Below are positions 15,478 through 24,069 of a stretch of 64,000 nucleotides of DNA, in pieces. The stretch comes from PGYR01 sp046290495 (GTDB lineage Bacteria; Bacteroidota; Ignavibacteria; Kapaibacteriales; UBA2268), in NCBI GenBank assembly GCA_046290495.1, contig JBKAGT010000006.1, positions 434,001-498,000 of the forward strand, in the 5' to 3' direction. The position numbers and the translations under genes were made by a program. The notes under the pieces are model-generated. The model searched no databases. It worked only from the letters and a program-made list of their open reading frames with translations, and had not been told where the DNA came from. The number at the start of each line of letters is the position of its first letter. Position 1 is the stretch's first letter.

Positions 15478-18261
15478 ATGAACTTTTATAGACAACATTT
15501 AATATTAATAAACACACTATTAGCCTTGCTTTTTGTAGCTGGGCTTACTATTTCTGCTATTGGAAATAGCTCAGGAAAAACAGGCTCTACTCAGAATGGA
15601 TGTTCTTGTCATGGCTCAGCGAGTAGCAATAGTTCTGTTTCATTAACAAGTGGTAGTGGTTCATTTACTGTGGACCCGAATTCCACAACTACATTCACAG
15701 TAGGAATTGATAACTCGGGTAAAGTAAATGCTGGGATGAATGCAGGAGTGAAAACATCAGAGTCTGGTGGTTCGAATGCAGGAACTTTAACAGCAGGAAC
15801 AGGTACAAAAATTTCAGGTGGCGAGGTTACTCACAATGGAGAACAAGCACTAAGCGGTGGTAAGTTCGATTTCACTTTCGATTGGAAATCGCCTGCTGAA
15901 CATGGGGAATATTGGATAAGAGGTGTTGCGAATGCAGTCGATAATAATGGAAATACATCTGGCGATGAATGGAATAGGTTTACAACTCAGAAAGTAATAG
16001 TAGCAGGAGTAACAGTTACTGCACCCAATGGTGGCCAGAGTTGGTGTCTTGGCTCTTCGCAGAATATAACATGGAATTCAGATGGGATTACAAATGTTAA
16101 AATAGAGTATTCGAGCAACGGTGGTTCAGATTGGAATAATATTGTAGCTAGCACTTTTGCTTCTTCAGGTAGCTTTAGTTGGGATATTCCAAATGGTCTA
16201 TCTGAGGGAAGCGGCTATGTTATTAGAATTAGTGATGCTGATAAAGCAAGCCGAAACGATGTTTCTAATAATTCATTCTCTATCATCGGTGATGTAGAAA
16301 TAACTGAGCAACCATCTGCAGATGAAATCTGTTCAGGAGAGTCATTTTCAATGTCGGTCTCTGTTACCGGTAGTGGGAACCAGTTCCAATGGAGAAAGAA
16401 TGATGTTAATATAGCTGGTGCTAATCAATCTACATTTACAAAGAGTAACACTAGCACTAATGATGCGGGAGATTATGATTGTGTTATTACTACTTCATGT
16501 GGTAATGAAATTACCTCGAACAAAGCAACTCTTACAGTAAACCAATCATTGGCTTTTGCAACTCAACCTAGCAACCAATCAGGATGTGAAGGTAGCTCAG
16601 TAACTTTGCAGGCAAGTGTGGAAGGTGAAATAAGCACGCTCCAATGGAGAAAGGATGGTCAAGATATCAGTGGAGCTAATTCTCAGTCATTGACAATAAA
16701 CAATTTATCTTCATCAGATGAAGGAGACTATACTTTATTCGTGACTAGTGATAAATGTAATAGTCAGTTGGAGTCATCTGTTGCGACAGTATCTTTAACA
16801 CAATCTCCTATAATAGTTGGGCAACCCGAGTCAGAGGTAGGTTGTGAAGGAGGTGAAGTTAGATTTGTAGTTCAAGCTGGAGGAGAAATAGAAGGATATC
16901 AGTGGTATAAGGATGACGCAGTAATTAACGGTGAAACTGAGAAAACACTCACAATATCTAACTTAAATACAGATGATGTAGGTGCTTACAAAGTAGAGAT
17001 AGAGGGTAAATGTAACGAATTAATTACATCAAACGAAGTAAACTTGACGTTGAATTCGGCACCTACTATTACAACTCAACCTGTTGGTAAGAGTATATTC
17101 GAAGAGGAAGCGTTTACACTTTCTGTGGTAGCAGATAATCCTGGAGATGATAATTCTAATCTTACCTACCAATGGTTGAAAGACGATCAAGAAATTGATG
17201 ATGCAAATCAATCTGACTACTCAGTACCATCTGCAAATCTATCCGATGCCGGTATGTACAAAGTAACAGTATCTAACTCATGCGATTTGGAAATAACTTC
17301 CGATGAAATAGAGGTAAAAGTATTAGAAAATAATGGTGGACCGGCTATTACTGTAAATGTTAACGTTATTGATTTAGGAGAAGTTGAAATTGGTCAGTCT
17401 AATACTGTTAGTTCAGGTACCGTCTTGACAAACAGCGGTGATGAGGCATTGACTATAACAGCATTTGAAGTTATTGGATCTGGTTCGGATGATTATGAAA
17501 TATTGAATCCTAGCTTACCGATTACACTAAACCCTAGTGAAACAATAGATGTTCAAGTAGAATTTACTCCTTCTTCTGTTGGAGAAATAACAGCAATTTT
17601 AGGATTTGAAAGCAACTCTGTAAACGATGCAACAATAGAATTAAAGGGAATTGGGGTAGATAACAGAACTATAGTTAGTTCAGTGAACAGTATTGATTTC
17701 GGTAGTGTGGTTCAAGATGATATGGTAACTCAACCACTAAAACTGACTAACACTTCATCTAAAGATATTACAATTGTTAAGACTGTGTCAACGACTAATG
17801 AAATAACTACTGATGTAAATGATAATACAACATTAGGCTCTTCGGATGAGTTAGATGTAAATGTCTCTTTCAAACCAACAGAAGTCAAAAACTATGATGA
17901 AACTTTAACAATAGAGTTGAGCGATGGAAATGTGATAGATATTTCTGTAGTTGCAAATGCGGTAATGACGTCTGTTAGTTATGGTATCCCAACTCTTAAC
18001 AATGCTATTTCTTACCCTAATCCAAGTCAGAATAACATAGTAATCAAGTTAGATTTTGAGAAAGTAGAAAACTTTTCGATTAATATCGTTGATGTCAATG
18101 GTAATCCAATTAGAGCATTTGAAGGTGTTTCTAACATTGGAACAAATGAAATTGACTGGGATATAAGAGATAGCTTCGGTATACGAATATCAAGTGGTAG
18201 TTACTATGCTTTGGTAAAAGTGGGTGATAGAATTCAAACTATACCGATTGTTATAAACTAA
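15478..18261 (+). CDS. T9SS-secreted multidomain protein with CxCH motif, Ig-like repeats and ASH-like domains
   Basis: 927 aa. Signal peptide 1-29. Residues 40-46 are NGCSCHG (Cys42, Cys44, His45), the start of a Reeler-like/choice-of-anchor domain (about 45-175) often seen at the N-terminus of FCB secreted proteins. A Kre9/KNH-like domain follows (about 178-265), then four Ig-like domains (about 268-620) with the repeated QWRKDG or QWYKDD strand and DAGDY/DEGDY/DVGAY/DAGMY turn. Two ASH/DUF1573-like domains (about 630-830) and a T9SS sorting domain (about 845-927, beginning YPNPSQNN) complete it. It is probably an adhesin or scaffold on the cell surface. The cysteine-histidine motif lacks the spacing of a normal haem site (CxxCH). 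It is transcribed alone and ends at a terminator. Confidence 0.88.
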   Translation: MNFYRQHLILINTLLALLFVAGLTISAIGNSSGKTGSTQNGCSCHGSASSNSSVSLTSGSGSFTVDPNSTTTFTVGIDNSGKVNAGMNAGVKTSESGGSNAGTLTAGTGTKISGGEVTHNGEQALSGGKFDFTFDWKSPAEHGEYWIRGVANAVDNNGNTSGDEWNRFTTQKVIVAGVTVTAPNGGQSWCLGSSQNITWNSDGITNVKIEYSSNGGSDWNNIVASTFASSGSFSWDIPNGLSEGSGYVIRISDADKASRNDVSNNSFSIIGDVEITEQPSADEICSGESFSMSVSVTGSGNQFQWRKNDVNIAGANQSTFTKSNTSTNDAGDYDCVITTSCGNEITSNKATLTVNQSLAFATQPSNQSGCEGSSVTLQASVEGEISTLQWRKDGQDISGANSQSLTINNLSSSDEGDYTLFVTSDKCNSQLESSVATVSLTQSPIIVGQPESEVGCEGGEVRFVVQAGGEIEGYQWYKDDAVINGETEKTLTISNLNTDDVGAYKVEIEGKCNELITSNEVNLTLNSAPTITTQPVGKSIFEEEAFTLSVVADNPGDDNSNLTYQWLKDDQEIDDANQSDYSVPSANLSDAGMYKVTVSNSCDLEITSDEIEVKVLENNGGPAITVNVNVIDLGEVEIGQSNTVSSGTVLTNSGDEALTITAFEVIGSGSDDYEILNPSLPITLNPSETIDVQVEFTPSSVGEITAILGFESNSVNDATIELKGIGVDNRTIVSSVNSIDFGSVVQDDMVTQPLKLTNTSSKDITIVKTVSTTNEITTDVNDNTTLGSSDELDVNVSFKPTEVKNYDETLTIELSDGNVIDISVVANAVMTSVSYGIPTLNNAISYPNPSQNNIVIKLDFEKVENFSINIVDVNGNPIRAFEGVSNIGTNEIDWDIRDSFGIRISSGSYYALVKVGDRIQTIPIVIN

Positions 18262-18282
18262 TATTTAAGGCATTAAATCTAT

Positions 18283-18312
18283 AAAGACGCATAGTGATAT
18301 GCGTCTTTTTTT
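18283..18312 (+). terminator. Rho-independent terminator of the Ig-repeat T9SS gene
   Basis: AAAGACGCAT and ATGCGTCTTT form a perfect 10-base stem around AGTGAT, followed by T residues, 21 bases after the stop codon. Confidence 0.88.
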
Positions 18313-18352
18313 AATTTCAATGTCAAAAAATAACTGAGTTGTAGAGTTGTAT

Positions 18353-19420
18353 CTAATTATCTTCCTCATCAAAAAATCTAACAGAAAGCAACTTATATCC
18401 ATCGTCTGTTATAATAAAATTTAAAAATTCTTTTGAATAATCTAAAACTCCAGAAGAGTTCTTAACTATTTCAAAGTATGGATATTTTTTATAGTTGTAT
18501 TCTCCACAATTGTTTCTAAACTTTTCAAATAAATGACTCCTTCCAGCAAATCTTTCTTGAGAAATAAAATATTTGTAGCCTGGAGTCAGAATTTCTTTGA
18601 TTTCACTAACTATTTGTTCAAAATTTTCAGAAATCACTTTTTCTTTTGCATCACTCAATCCATTCCAACTTAAAGTATCATACGTTAGCTCTAATAAATT
18701 TTCTTTACTTAAATCCTTTGCAAATTCACCGTGAAACCATTCTTCAAATTCTTTTTCATAGTAAGTAAATGTATAGTATTTTCCATTTACCCCTAAGTAT
18801 GAAATCTTTGTGGAGTCAATTATTCTTTCTTCAGATATTTCAAGACTATATAAGTTTGTTAAGTATTCATTTTTAATATCTTCAACTAGTATATTATTAA
18901 GCGTATCAATTAGGTATCTAGTTCCACCTTCTATCAGTGTATGTTCACCTTGAGGTATTAATGTGGACCCTTTTCGTCCGATCAATATACCATTTCGAAC
19001 TTTTGATAAGGTATTATATTCTGCTGGAATTACTACTTCTCCACACCTATTAAACAAACCCACATTCCTAGATTCAGGATCTCTAAACCTAATAAATCCT
19101 TCACTTTCACAATCAAAACAATTATCCATTATATAAGTGCTGTCTTCTCCAACGATTTCACCATGTTTTGTTAAATGAAAATAAGACACGCTTTCAGAAA
19201 AATGAATTACAGGGACAATATTTTCAAATATTAATGAGCGGTTACATGCCCAATATATAGGATCAATCATTAAATTACCATTCACATCCTTATAACCGAA
19301 TGCAGTAGAATCTATATTCCATTTTAAATACCAATTTTCATTTGTTTCATTACTTATTCTTTCAGATGCAGTACAAACATCTACGAATAAGAGTAAGATA
19401 AATATGCTAATTAATTTCAT
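18353..19420 (-). CDS. WG-repeat (KWG) exported protein
   Basis: 355 aa from the ATG at 19420; this start has GGAAG 5 bases upstream, better than the ATG at 19429. Signal peptide 1-18 (MKLISIFILLLFVDVCTA). The first 200 residues show WG-repeat units: FGYKDVNGNLMIDPIYW, VGLFNRCGEVVIPAEYNTL, then a degenerate third unit. The C-terminal part (about 200-355) is a mixed alpha/beta region with no family I recognise. WG repeats make a propeller-like surface for protein contacts; no enzymatic role is suggested. It converges with the Ig-repeat gene and diverges from a lipoprotein gene. Confidence 0.75.
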   Translation of the reverse strand: MKLISIFILLLFVDVCTASERISNETNENWYLKWNIDSTAFGYKDVNGNLMIDPIYWACNRSLIFENIVPVIHFSESVSYFHLTKHGEIVGEDSTYIMDNCFDCESEGFIRFRDPESRNVGLFNRCGEVVIPAEYNTLSKVRNGILIGRKGSTLIPQGEHTLIEGGTRYLIDTLNNILVEDIKNEYLTNLYSLEISEERIIDSTKISYLGVNGKYYTFTYYEKEFEEWFHGEFAKDLSKENLLELTYDTLSWNGLSDAKEKVISENFEQIVSEIKEILTPGYKYFISQERFAGRSHLFEKFRNNCGEYNYKKYPYFEIVKNSSGVLDYSKEFLNFIITDDGYKLLSVRFFDEEDN

Positions 19421-19603
19421 AACTTCCATTTATTTTGTTTCCTTTGAACAAATATAATAACTTTATAACTCTATCTATTTCTATACTCTTTTGTTAATAT
19501 GGATTTCTCATTTTATTATTTAATTACTATATTAAATATGTCTTAGTATCTATTAAACAAATGAGAAACAAAAATCCTCTTAATTCAAGAAATACAAATT
19601 AGA

Positions 19604-20134
19604 ATGTTTATTGCCAAATTTATAAAAATCAATAATAGAACAAATAATTGGAAATTAATTTTAATAGTTTGTGCTTTATCAACTTTAACAATATTTACAA
19701 GTTGTTCATATGAAGAAATCTTAAATAATTCTTTATTAAACTCTAAAATTGAATATGGCGAAAGGATTTTTATTCACATTGAAAATATATCAGAAAGTAC
19801 ATTTTTTATTCCTAAACGTTTAAATGTAGAAAATCTGTCTATAACACTAATAAAAGATACTATTCATTATCCTGATACATTAATTTTGGGTCAGTTCACT
19901 AAAGACCCAATGTTAACTCCCAACTTTTATAATCTTGGAGAAATGATAAAAATAAAACCAAACTCTAAAGCAAAGATATTTATAAATTTCACAAAAAATG
20001 AAATTATGAAAACTAGACATGTTCAATTAAGATTATACAGAAAAAACGTATCTAAGATTTATCATAAAAACAATAGAAACCAAGATTTTTTTGAGCTAGA
20101 ATCTAAAAACTCTTTACTATATTGGGTTCAATAA
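19604..20134 (+). CDS. Putative lipoprotein of unknown function
   Basis: 176 aa. A rather long signal (residues 10-33) ends in FTSC with Cys34 as the lipid site; the N-terminus is basic and Asn-rich. The rest is beta-rich (KIEYGERIFIHIENISESTFFIP) resembling a small Ig-like or DUF-type domain with Lys/Asn enrichment. I recognise no family. It diverges from the WG-repeat gene and has low-GC codon use like that gene. No operon partner is evident. Confidence 0.6.
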   Translation: MFIAKFIKINNRTNNWKLILIVCALSTLTIFTSCSYEEILNNSLLNSKIEYGERIFIHIENISESTFFIPKRLNVENLSITLIKDTIHYPDTLILGQFTKDPMLTPNFYNLGEMIKIKPNSKAKIFINFTKNEIMKTRHVQLRLYRKNVSKIYHKNNRNQDFFELESKNSLLYWVQ

Positions 20135-20257
20135 GTAATTAATTATTATTTTTATTTGACTAACAAGATAAAGTCCATTTCTCATTTTATTTCTTACTTA
20201 CCTCTTAATCTATTATCTTTGTATTTTACTACAGCAAACCAATAAAAATTAAACCAA

Positions 20258-20962
20258 ATGAATCCTTATTTATCTATTATAATACCTGCATACAATGAAT
20301 CCGATAGGATAAAGGCATCATTGCAGAAAGCAATAGATTACCTTGGCAATAAGGATTATGAGTATGAAATAATAGTTGCTGATGATGGCTCCACTGATGA
20401 TACAGTCGAAATTGCAAATAGCTTTGGTGGAAACATAAGAGCAGTAGCACTACCCAAAAACACAGGAAAGGGTGCTGCTGTGCGTATGGGGATGCTAGAG
20501 GCAAAAGGGGATATTAGGATATTCACAGATGCCGATTTCTCAACACCAATCTATGAAATAGAAAAGATAATATATTCTCTGAAAAACGACTATGATGTAG
20601 TAATTGGTAGCAGAGCTCTAGACTATGATATGGTAAAGGAACACCAGCCATTCTATCGCGAATTTATGGGGAAGACCTTCAATAAATTCGTTCAAATGAT
20701 GGTGATAAAAGGTATAAAAGATACTCAATGTGGATTCAAAGGATTTACTGCAGCAGCAGCAGAAGAGATTTTCAGTAAGGCAAAAATAGATGGCTTTAGT
20801 TTCGATGTTGAAGCTCTATATCTTGCCAAAAAAGCTGGGATGAACATAGACGAGGTACCAGTAGAGTGGTACAATGATGATAGGAGTAAAGTAAACCCAA
20901 TTACTGACTCTATTAGTATGCTTATAGAAATATTCAAAATTAAGAAACTACATAGCTTTTGA
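20258..20962 (+). CDS. Glycosyltransferase family 2, dolichyl-phosphate glucose synthase-like
   Basis: 234 aa, a GT-A fold enzyme. It opens with YLSIIIPAYNESDRI, has the nucleotide-sugar motif DDGSTDD (about 46-52), the metal-binding FTDADFSTP (about 90-98), and the acceptor region DTQCGFKGFTAAAA (about 158-171), which matches the DPM1/dolichyl-phosphate beta-glucosyltransferase group. It should transfer a sugar to a polyprenyl phosphate on the cytoplasmic face; it has no membrane segment itself. Its stop overlaps the TTG start of the MFS gene (TTGA), so the two are translationally coupled. Confidence 0.87.
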   Translation: MNPYLSIIIPAYNESDRIKASLQKAIDYLGNKDYEYEIIVADDGSTDDTVEIANSFGGNIRAVALPKNTGKGAAVRMGMLEAKGDIRIFTDADFSTPIYEIEKIIYSLKNDYDVVIGSRALDYDMVKEHQPFYREFMGKTFNKFVQMMVIKGIKDTQCGFKGFTAAAAEEIFSKAKIDGFSFDVEALYLAKKAGMNIDEVPVEWYNDDRSKVNPITDSISMLIEIFKIKKLHSF

Positions 20963-22200
20963 TAGACTTAAAAGAACTACTCTCCTCAGAAGAGCATAAT
21001 ATATGGCGTAGAAATCTAATAATTCTCTGCTTAGCCCAATTTATAGCATTGATTGGTATGAGTGGAGTTTTTCCTTTTTTACCACTCTATGTTCGTGAGT
21101 TAGGAATAACGGACCCAGAAGAAGCAAAATTTTGGTCGGGGATGGTATTTGCTGGTACATATATCTCTGCGGTTGTAATGATTCCTATATGGGGCTCATT
21201 AGGAGATAAATATGGGCGCAAGTTTATGACTGTGAGAGCTATTTTTGGGCTCTCTGTTTCAGTTGTGCTCATGGCTTTTGCTCAAGATGTCTATCAGCTT
21301 TTCTTTCTGAGATTTTTGCAAGGCTCTATGAGTGGAATGATCGCCTCCTCACTCGCATTTGTTAGTGCCAACACACCTGAAGAGAAATCTGGATTTGCCA
21401 TTGGGTGGCTGCAAAGCTCTATAGCTGCCGGTCAGGTATTTGGACCTTTCTTCGGTGGTCTTATGGCCGATTTCTTTGGAATTCGATATGTCTTTGTAAT
21501 TGTAGGAATCTTGTGTGCTGTGGCAGGTATATTAGTCTTATCACTATTAGTAGAGAAGAACTTTGAACCTCGAAAAGATAAGATGTATGGTATAATATGG
21601 AATATCAAATATATTTTTAGAGAAAAAATATTCTTTAGATTAATGTTGCTAATTGTTTTGGTGCAAGCAGGAATTCAATTTACTATACCTATTTTTACCT
21701 ACTTTGTTGAAGAGAAAGGTGCACCAGAAGATTTATTAGCAACAGTAACTGGTGTGCTTTTTGGAATCATAGCTATATTTAATATCTCTTTCGCTCCAAA
21801 ATGGGGCAAAAGAAATGATGAAAAAATATGGCAGAAAACGCTTAAAGTTGCTTCTGGCATAGTAGCCCTCATGTACTTGCTTCATATATTTGCACCAAAT
21901 TTTTATTATTTATTACCGCTAAGAGCAGTTATTGGTATCTTCTATGCAGCACTAATTCCAACTCTTTACTCTGCTCTAAGCAAAAGAGCAGCCCCACAAC
22001 AAAAAGGTGGAATTATGGGGTTGGCATCTGGTGCTAATCTTCTTGGCTCACTAATCAGTTTCCTTTTTGCAGGAGTTGTTAGCTCCATGTTTTCTATGGA
22101 AACAAACTTCATTATTTCATTTGTCTTATTGTCAATAGTAGCAGTAATCTCACATTTGGCTCCAGTAGATAAGTATCAGAAAAAAGCTTTATCAAAATGA
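20959..22200 (+). CDS. Major facilitator superfamily transporter
   Basis: 413 aa, twelve predicted transmembrane segments. The loop 2-3 signature is GDKYGRKFMTV (about 86-96), with a weaker counterpart in the second half. The general look (TetA/multidrug type: FLPLYVRELGI, then LRFLQGSMSGMIASSLAFVSANTPEE) suggests a proton-driven efflux pump; the substrate is unknown. It begins with TTG at 20959, overlapping the GT2 stop by 3 bases, and ends in an ATGA overlap with the nuclease gene. The three genes form one coupled operon. Confidence 0.88.
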   Translation: MIDLKELLSSEEHNIWRRNLIILCLAQFIALIGMSGVFPFLPLYVRELGITDPEEAKFWSGMVFAGTYISAVVMIPIWGSLGDKYGRKFMTVRAIFGLSVSVVLMAFAQDVYQLFFLRFLQGSMSGMIASSLAFVSANTPEEKSGFAIGWLQSSIAAGQVFGPFFGGLMADFFGIRYVFVIVGILCAVAGILVLSLLVEKNFEPRKDKMYGIIWNIKYIFREKIFFRLMLLIVLVQAGIQFTIPIFTYFVEEKGAPEDLLATVTGVLFGIIAIFNISFAPKWGKRNDEKIWQKTLKVASGIVALMYLLHIFAPNFYYLLPLRAVIGIFYAALIPTLYSALSKRAAPQQKGGIMGLASGANLLGSLISFLFAGVVSSMFSMETNFIISFVLLSIVAVISHLAPVDKYQKKALSK

Positions 22201-23003
22201 AGAAGGTGTTGATACTTATGGCATTGATAATCTTATTAGTATTGGGCTGGATAATAAAAGCAGACAAGGATTATCTGCCTGAAGACAAAATAGAAAGTGA
22301 AATAACTAAGACAGAATTCACATACAATAAGAATATAGAGCTACCAAGTTATAGCGAAGATATAACAATCTTACCTAAAAATGATTTTACTATAGGGTAT
22401 ATAAAGAAATATAAACATGCCGCATGGGTTGCTTATAAACTGGATTGTGAAGAGACAAAGGGCGATATAGGTAGAAGCCACTACTTCAGAGAGGATGATA
22501 TCCTTGGCAAGTATAGCCCATCTACAGATGATTACTATGCTTCAGGTTATGATAAAGGTCATCTTGTGCCAGCAGGTGATTTGACAACTGATTCACTCGC
22601 TATGGATGATAGTTTTCTAATGTCCAATGTGTCGCCACAAATTCCTGACTTTAATAGAGGGCTTTGGAAAAGATTGGAAAGTCAAGTGCGTGATTGGGCA
22701 TGCGAATTTGATTCTGTATTTGTAGTTACAGGGGCTGTACTTCACGATAGTTTGACCAGCATTGGTAAAAGAAAGATAGCTGTGCCAGATCATTTTTACA
22801 AATCTATTCTCGTTTATGACGACAATGTACAATCCTCATTATCATTTTTAATTTATCAATACACCAAAGAAGAAAAGCTAGAAAATTTTGTTATTACTAC
22901 TGACTCTTTGGAAAATGTAATTGACTTGGACTTGTTCCATAACTTACCAGATAGCACTGAGAAAAGTATTGAGAGTAAAGTTGACCATAAACTTTGGTTT
23001 TAA
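22197..23003 (+). CDS. DNA/RNA non-specific endonuclease (beta-beta-alpha-Me)
   Basis: 268 aa with an N-terminal membrane anchor or signal (3-21), so it acts outside the cytoplasm. The NUC1/Serratia nuclease signature reads DKGHLVPAGD (119-128), with His122 as general base; the usual DRGH arginine is lysine. The metal ligand Asn144 is in MSNVSPQ, and NRGLW (153-157) follows as expected. It degrades DNA and RNA, probably for nutrient scavenging. The ATG overlaps the MFS stop (ATGA), which is an odd coupling for a secreted nuclease. Confidence 0.9.
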   Translation: MKKVLILMALIILLVLGWIIKADKDYLPEDKIESEITKTEFTYNKNIELPSYSEDITILPKNDFTIGYIKKYKHAAWVAYKLDCEETKGDIGRSHYFREDDILGKYSPSTDDYYASGYDKGHLVPAGDLTTDSLAMDDSFLMSNVSPQIPDFNRGLWKRLESQVRDWACEFDSVFVVTGAVLHDSLTSIGKRKIAVPDHFYKSILVYDDNVQSSLSFLIYQYTKEEKLENFVITTDSLENVIDLDLFHNLPDSTEKSIESKVDHKLWF

Positions 23004-23105
23004 ATATATATTCGCGATAAGTCGTTCAAATTACATCCTATACAGTCCTAATAATTATTAATTGCTTATATTATACAACTCTACAAATAACTTTATGTAA
23101 ATAGA

Positions 23106-24029
23106 ATGAAATATATACTTCCCATTTTCTTTTTAGCTTTTATTATTTCAACAGCAAAAGACATAGATTTAGTCTTTGAATTTGATGGAGTAGAACGTGA
23201 ATTAGCTATTCAAATCCCAGATGATTATAATTCCAGCAATAGCTATGAATTGCTAATTGGTCTTCATGGCTGTGGCCAAGATGCGTATAGCTACAGAGAA
23301 GCACTTTCAAATGTTGCTGATAACAATAATCTAATTTTGATGTGTATTAATGCATTAGATGACGGCACACAACTTAACAAAATGATGGTTGATGACAGAG
23401 GGGATGTTATTCCTGCTGCAATTAGTTATTTATCAAAGCAATATAGCATCAATAGTAATTCGGTTTACTTAACTGGATTTTCTTGTAATGGAGCTATGAC
23501 AATCTTCCATGGATTGAATAATATATTCGAATTCAAAGGATTAATTCCATTTAATGCATACTTACCACCACAATATGATGGAAAATACAATCTGGAATCA
23601 AAGAAAGCTACTTGCTTCTGTTCAGGTACAAATGATGGTAATTATAATAGGAATCAAGATTTATATAACCAATTAAAGGCAAATGGGGGAGTAACTTTCT
23701 TTAATTCGATGCCCAATGTTGGTCATACAGTAAATTTCAATGGGTTTACTGATGAAATGCAAGAATGCATTGACTTTATCAACCAAACAACTACTAATGT
23801 TGAATCAGAAGATTCAGGTAGTTTATTTTATCCAAACCCTAGTAACGGTACACTTTTTATTAATTCCAACGGATTTGACCAGACTACTAAGATTTATAGT
23901 TTGCTTGGCGAACTAGTATTCAGAACAGAAATGAACCAATTGGATATTTCTACATTAGAAAAAGGAGTATATATAGTTACTATAATTAGTTCTAGTTTTG
24001 TCACAAGTGAAAAGCTAATAGTTAATTAG
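23106..24029 (+). CDS. T9SS-secreted PHB-depolymerase/LpqC-like esterase
   Basis: 307 aa. Signal peptide about 1-17. The alpha/beta hydrolase domain (20-235) has the oxyanion loop LIGLHGCGQDA (50-60), the nucleophile Ser126 in TGFSCNG, and the late histidine in NVGHTVNF (about 212-219). The nucleophile elbow is GxSxN rather than GxSxG. It resembles poly(3-hydroxybutyrate) depolymerase and feruloyl-esterase family members. A T9SS sorting domain occupies about 238-307, starting YPNPSNG. It would hydrolyse esters outside the cell. It lies 102 bases after the nuclease gene in the same direction. Confidence 0.85.
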   Translation: MKYILPIFFLAFIISTAKDIDLVFEFDGVERELAIQIPDDYNSSNSYELLIGLHGCGQDAYSYREALSNVADNNNLILMCINALDDGTQLNKMMVDDRGDVIPAAISYLSKQYSINSNSVYLTGFSCNGAMTIFHGLNNIFEFKGLIPFNAYLPPQYDGKYNLESKKATCFCSGTNDGNYNRNQDLYNQLKANGGVTFFNSMPNVGHTVNFNGFTDEMQECIDFINQTTTNVESEDSGSLFYPNPSNGTLFINSNGFDQTTKIYSLLGELVFRTEMNQLDISTLEKGVYIVTIISSSFVTSEKLIVN

Positions 24030-24069
24030 TTTTACTAATGAGGGGGTAATATTTCTGATTTATTTAATT

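Noticed and set aside
15517..15615. Haem c site in the Ig-repeat protein
   Set aside because: The motif is CxCH, not CxxCH, so covalent haem is unlikely.
24025..24039. ATTAGT/ACTAAT hairpin after the esterase gene as terminator
   Set aside because: Short AT-only stem and no T-run.
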